A stretch of DNA of 64,000 nt, taken from positions 1,879,001 to 1,943,000 of the forward strand of contig NZ_CP130319.1 of the NCBI RefSeq assembly GCF_032271945.1. Direction: 5' to 3'. This stretch comes from Paenibacillus sp. MBLB1832. GTDB taxonomy: Bacteria > Bacillota > Bacilli > Paenibacillales > NBRC-103111. The notes under the pieces are model-generated. The model ran no database searches. It worked only from the letters and a program-made list of their open reading frames with translations, and was not told the origin of the DNA. Positions 60,319 to 64,000 of this stretch are shown here, in pieces. Numbering within the stretch: position 1 is the first letter of the stretch; every line of letters starts with the position of its first letter. The translations under genes were made by a program, and so were the position numbers.

Positions 60319-61341
60319 GTGGGAGAAAGGTTAGTCGTTGTCAAACGAGGAGATCAAATTGAAAGCGAGCACACGGGTCATATTGCCGTTGTGGATGCTT
60401 CGGGTGAGCTTATTGCAAGCCTGGGCGATCCTAGGCGGATCACATTTGCTCGCTCTACACTGAAACCGCTTCAGGCTATACCGCTCGTTCAATCTGGCGC
60501 ATCGGAACGATTCTTGATGAGTGCCAAGGATATCGCCATTTGCTGCGGCTCGCATAATGGAGAGGAACGGCACGTTGAAACGGTCCTTTCCTTGCTATCG
60601 CGGATTGGACTCGATGAGCATCGTCTGTGTTGCGGTGCACACGCGCCTTACGATGGGGCCAGCTATGAGGCGTTGCTGGCACAAGGGAAGAAGCCAACAG
60701 TGCTGCACAATAATTGTTCGGGGAAGCATGCAGGCATGTTGGCGCTTGCTCTTCATTTACACAGCGATATCGAAGGCTATGGCGAACTCCAGCACCCCGT
60801 TCAACAGCGCGTTTTTCATACGCTTTGTGAATTAGCCGAGCTGCTGCCAGAGGAAATTCAAATCGGAACGGATGGCTGTAATTTACCTACTTTTGGCGTA
60901 CCCCTGCATAAATTAGCGCGTGTTTTTCAGTTGTTTGCCAATCCGAATGGCATTGAGAGTCATTCTTTGAAATTAGCTGTAAGACAAATTGCAGCTTCCA
61001 TGATGGAACAACCGGAAATGGTTGGAGGTTCGGATGTGCTTTGTACGGATTTGATGAACGCGCTGCCGCACCGCATTATTGCCAAGGGCGGAGCCGAAGG
61101 TGTGTATTGTATGGGGCTCGTGGATAAAGGGATTGGCATTGCACTCAAAATCGATGATGGCAACTATCGGGCAGCCTATCCAGCTGCAATTGAAACACTC
61201 ACGCAACTCGGCCTCATTGATCAGCGTGAGAAGCAATTACTTCATGGGTACCATTACCCTCCGGTTACAAATCGCAGCGGACATATCGTTGGCGGCATTG
61301 AGCCAGTATTTTCTCTTCATTTTGAAAAGGGGGCGAAATAG
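60319..61341 (+). CDS. L-asparaginase, rhizobial (ReAV) type
   Basis: A 340-residue cytoplasmic protein of the asparaginase II family that is unrelated to the E. coli type. The residues known for the Rhizobium etli enzyme are all present with a constant offset of two: Ser46 and Lys49 in FARSTLKPLQ, Ser78 in CCGSHNGE, Cys133 and Lys136 in NNCSGKHAGM, and Asp185 and Cys187 in TDGCNLP. It hydrolyses Asn to Asp and ammonia. GTG 60310 is in frame, but AGGGG is placed for GTG 60319. Its position between a peptide importer and aspartase suggests it makes aspartate, or acts on a beta-aspartyl substrate. Confidence 0.88.
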   Translation: MGERLVVVKRGDQIESEHTGHIAVVDASGELIASLGDPRRITFARSTLKPLQAIPLVQSGASERFLMSAKDIAICCGSHNGEERHVETVLSLLSRIGLDEHRLCCGAHAPYDGASYEALLAQGKKPTVLHNNCSGKHAGMLALALHLHSDIEGYGELQHPVQQRVFHTLCELAELLPEEIQIGTDGCNLPTFGVPLHKLARVFQLFANPNGIESHSLKLAVRQIAASMMEQPEMVGGSDVLCTDLMNALPHRIIAKGGAEGVYCMGLVDKGIGIALKIDDGNYRAAYPAAIETLTQLGLIDQREKQLLHGYHYPPVTNRSGHIVGGIEPVFSLHFEKGAK

Positions 61342-61342
61342 C

Positions 61343-63322
61343 ATGATTTCCTTCTTACGCCTATCGCCGACAATTAAGTTGAAAATAACCTTGTTAGTTG
61401 CATTAGCTGCCGTTTCCATGGTCATTCTGGCCATTGTGGTGTCGGTTACGATGTACAAAATGGCGAGTATCGACCGTCAAGAAAATCGCTTGCAGCAATC
61501 GAAGGCACTCGGCGATCGTATCGAGGCAGATATGCTTTCTGCGCGTAAGAATGAATCGGATTTCGTGCGAACCCAAAAGCCTGAACAAAGTTCGGCGGTG
61601 AAAGAGCAAATAGCGGCTTTGCAAGGACATATTAAAGATCTGCAGGCGACACTTTCTACCGATGAAATTCATATGAATTCAGAGAAGTTGATGTCTTTAT
61701 CCAATGAGTACCAAGATCGGTTTGAAGAGTTGATGAAAAATGTGACGGGAACACAAAGCTTGACCACGGATATGGTATTCGCGGCAGAGGCTTTCCGCGG
61801 CATTGTTGAGAATAAAAACGAGAGTGGTCTACTGTTGCAAATGTATATGATTCGCCAGATCGAGAAAGATTATTTGCTTGGACGAGATGGGGATTTACTT
61901 ACCGTATTTGATAAAAATGTCGCGGCTATCGAGAAAACCGTCCGACAAAGTAGTGCATTTTCAGGGGCTTCGCAGGATATTTTGCTGCGAAATATGGATA
62001 AATACAAAGCTTCTTTTGTCAAAATGACGAGCCTCTATCAAGAGCAGCCGAAACTGCTTGGGAAGTTCGCGGCGTTAAATGAAGAAATTTCAGCTAAAAT
62101 CACTAGCTTGAATACCTATTTGAAAACAGAAACAGATGCTTCCATAGCCAGTAAGTCAAAGCTAAAATCGACGATGCAAGTCATTCTCCTCCTTTTCACG
62201 TTTATGATGACGGCAGCGATGATCACCATAGGCACGATGTTGGCAAGCTCGATGAATCGCTCCCTGCGAAAGCTGCAGGAAGGTACACGTATTATTGGCG
62301 GGGGTAATTTGGCTTATCGTGTTGATGTACAATCGTCCGATGAAATTGGCCAGCTGGCTGCAACGTTTAATGAAATGGCTGGTGAAGTGCAGAAGGCTTT
62401 CAAATATGTGGTGGATGTATCGGGGCAATTATCCGAAGCTTCAAGTAACCTTCTCGCTATTTCCGAGGAAACTTCGGCACATACCCAGGAAGTAAGCCGT
62501 ATAGCAACGACAGTAGAAGAAGGTACGGTTGATCAAGCGGATCAGATCGCGCTAGGCTTCCATTTGCTTCGTGATATGAACCTCCAAACGCAGCAGGTGA
62601 AAGAAGCTGTTGCTGAAATCGCCTTGCAGGCCGATCGGTCTACAGATAAAGGTGCGGAAGGTATGGCGGTTGTGGCTGATTTGGAAAAGGTGTACCTCGA
62701 CTATATGGGTGTGGGTAAATCGTTGTTTAAACGTGTCGAAGGTGTGGAACAGCATATCAGTCAAATGGTAAAAATGATTGCAGGTATTGAGGAGTTTTCC
62801 AGTCAAATAGGGCTCATTTCCTTGAACGCATCCATCGAAGCGGCTAGAGCAGGTTCGTTTGGACGCGGCTTCGCCGTTATCGCGGAAACCGTGAAGGATT
62901 TGGCGGAACGGACGAAGGCGCAAAGTTTGGATATGCGCAGAATGTCCGCACTTATGCTTGGAATGATGAATGAGCTCGAGCAGGATACAAAAAGGCTGGA
63001 AGCGGGCGGAAAGATTCAAGGAGAAGCTGTTCTTCAAACACGGGTTGCCTTTGTTCAAATTGCGGAGCAGCTTGAACGGATTCGAGAGCATGTTGGCCGT
63101 GTACAGGACTCCCTGAAATTCGTTACGAATTCCACCAATGAGCTTACAGACGCGATGAACGGCGTACAGGTTGTCTCTCATCAATCCAAAGAGGCTGCCA
63201 AAGAAGTTGCCGCATCAAGCCGCGAGCAGTTAGTAGCTATGGAAGAAATTAATGAGGCCGCTGTGCAGTTGGAATATTTTTCGGAACACCTACTACGCAA
63301 TATTGAGCAGTTTACTCTGTAG
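61343..63322 (+). CDS. Methyl-accepting chemotaxis protein
   Basis: About 659 residues. TM1 (ITLLVALAAVSMVILAIVVS), an extracytoplasmic four-helix-type sensor (about 40-270; many polar coils), TM2 (VILLLFTFMMTAAMITIGTM), HAMP (LRKLQEGTRIIGGGNLAYRV) and a coiled-coil signalling domain with the hairpin GLISLNASIEAARAGSFGRG. ATG 61343 is supported by AAGGGGG and lies one base after the asparaginase stop codon. Membership in the importer operon suggests taxis towards the imported peptide or amino acid, directly or through the binding protein. Confidence 0.92.
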   Translation: MISFLRLSPTIKLKITLLVALAAVSMVILAIVVSVTMYKMASIDRQENRLQQSKALGDRIEADMLSARKNESDFVRTQKPEQSSAVKEQIAALQGHIKDLQATLSTDEIHMNSEKLMSLSNEYQDRFEELMKNVTGTQSLTTDMVFAAEAFRGIVENKNESGLLLQMYMIRQIEKDYLLGRDGDLLTVFDKNVAAIEKTVRQSSAFSGASQDILLRNMDKYKASFVKMTSLYQEQPKLLGKFAALNEEISAKITSLNTYLKTETDASIASKSKLKSTMQVILLLFTFMMTAAMITIGTMLASSMNRSLRKLQEGTRIIGGGNLAYRVDVQSSDEIGQLAATFNEMAGEVQKAFKYVVDVSGQLSEASSNLLAISEETSAHTQEVSRIATTVEEGTVDQADQIALGFHLLRDMNLQTQQVKEAVAEIALQADRSTDKGAEGMAVVADLEKVYLDYMGVGKSLFKRVEGVEQHISQMVKMIAGIEEFSSQIGLISLNASIEAARAGSFGRGFAVIAETVKDLAERTKAQSLDMRRMSALMLGMMNELEQDTKRLEAGGKIQGEAVLQTRVAFVQIAEQLERIREHVGRVQDSLKFVTNSTNELTDAMNGVQVVSHQSKEAAKEVAASSREQLVAMEEINEAAVQLEYFSEHLLRNIEQFTL

Positions 63323-63342
63323 ATAAAGGAACGGTGTTTATA

Positions 63343-64000
63343 ATGGTGTATCGGGTTGAGAAAGATTTCATAGGTGAAAAACAAGTGCCAGCAGATGCAT
63401 ATTACGGTATTCAAACGATGCGCGCTGTAGAGAATTTTCCTATCTCAGGTGTCAAAATTCATGCAGAGCTGATCACAGCTTTGGCCGAGGTGAAACAAGC
63501 GGCTGCACTGGCAAATATGGATACCCATATGCTGCCCAAGAAAATAGGGGAGGCCATTGTAAAAGCTGCTGTTGAAGTGAGAGGCGGACGCTGGCTGGAA
63601 CAATTTATTGTCGATTCCATTCAGGGTGGGGCGGGTACCTCCATTAACATGAATATGAACGAAGTATTGGCGAATCGTTCCTTGGACATGTTGGGTCAAG
63701 AGAAGGGCAGCTACTTTCACTGCAATCCGAACAATCATGTGAACATGTCCCAATCAACGAATGATGTGATCCCCACTGCGATTAAAATCGCAGCTTATCG
63801 TTTAACTGAGGATCTAATCGAGGCGCTTTCGTCACTCCAACGTGCTTTTGCTAAGAAGGAAGCCCAGTTTGACGATGTGATTAAAATGGGGCGTACTCAT
63901 CTCCAGGATGCTGTTCCGATTCGAATGGGACAAGAATTTGGCGCATATGCGCGCGTTTTGCAGCGCGATATCAATAGAATTAAGCAAGCTTCGGTAGGGC
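63343..64000 (+). CDS. aspA: Aspartate ammonia-lyase (partial, runs off the window)
   Basis: The first 219 codons of an aspartase/fumarase-superfamily enzyme: MVYRVEKDFIGEKQVPADAY, YYGIQTMRAVENFPISG, GGAGTSINMNMNEVLANR, HVNMSQSTNDVIPTA and KMGRTHLQDAVPIRMGQEFG. GIQTxRAxENFPI and AGTSxNMNxNEV favour aspartase over fumarase. It deaminates aspartate to fumarate and ammonia. It starts 20 bp after the chemoreceptor stop (RBS AAAGGA), so it belongs to the same sigma-54 operon and takes the aspartate produced by peptide or asparagine cleavage. The C-terminal half with the catalytic loop is outside the window. Confidence 0.93.
   Translation, partial: MVYRVEKDFIGEKQVPADAYYGIQTMRAVENFPISGVKIHAELITALAEVKQAAALANMDTHMLPKKIGEAIVKAAVEVRGGRWLEQFIVDSIQGGAGTSINMNMNEVLANRSLDMLGQEKGSYFHCNPNNHVNMSQSTNDVIPTAIKIAAYRLTEDLIEALSSLQRAFAKKEAQFDDVIKMGRTHLQDAVPIRMGQEFGAYARVLQRDINRIKQASVG

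Noticed and set aside
61079..61342. Upstream extension of the chemoreceptor frame by 88 codons
   Set aside because: It overlaps the well-supported asparaginase gene in another frame, and AAGGGGG is placed for ATG 61343.

Overview
The window reads as chromosome of a Gram-positive, endospore-forming Paenibacillaceae (Paenibacillus or a close relative). Supporting signs: strong AGGAGG-type ribosome binding sites with frequent TTG/GTG starts, a germinant-receptor operon, YesM/YesN two-component pairs beside sugar ABC importers, S-layer-homology (SLH) anchoring and large multidomain secreted polysaccharide enzymes. I saw no rRNA, tRNA, insertion sequence, phage gene or CRISPR array.

Left part (1-22 kb), glycan use: a secreted beta-helix protein with a PpiC-like foldase (0.1-3.2 kb); a sugar ABC importer (two permeases and a lipoprotein) followed by its YesM/YesN pair (3.4-10.1 kb); a decayed stretch with three gene remnants (10.1-12.3 kb); an AraC regulator divergent from a GH2 beta-galactosidase; an SGNH esterase; more remnants (17.7-18.3 kb); a GH-A clan glycosidase; an AraC regulator; and a membrane-anchored polysaccharide deacetylase.

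22.2-26.2 kb is a spore germinant-receptor operon in the order A, C, small membrane protein, B.

26.4-48.4 kb is a polysaccharide-utilisation locus for an acidic (uronic-acid-containing, possibly acetylated) glycan. It holds a second YesM/YesN pair, an LplB/YtcP/LipO-type importer, a 1.8-kDa-residue-scale (about 1797-residue) heparinase II/III-like protein ending in cohesin, FIVAR and dockerin-like modules, an SLH-anchored protein with an N-terminal cohesin-like module, a jelly-roll lyase-like protein with a carbohydrate-binding tail, a GH88 unsaturated uronyl hydrolase, a cellulase-like GH-A protein, an AraC regulator, an isomerase/2-hydroxyacid dehydrogenase fusion and a CE7 esterase. Lyases would cut outside, the importer would take up the oligomers, and GH88, the isomerase/dehydrogenase and the esterase would process them inside.

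48.5-64 kb looks like a sigma-54-controlled regulon for amino-acid polymer or peptide use, probably cyanophycin: a secreted cyanophycinase with RTX repeats, ornithine aminotransferase, a sigma-54 activator, a dipeptide ABC importer (its DppC-type permease carries a large Ig-like insertion), a rhizobial-type asparaginase, a chemoreceptor and aspartate ammonia-lyase (cut by the window end). I found three well-matched -24/-12 promoters (before the cyanophycinase, the aminotransferase and the importer operon) and related palindromic sites about 100-150 bp upstream of two of them. This is the most promising candidate for an undescribed integrated system.
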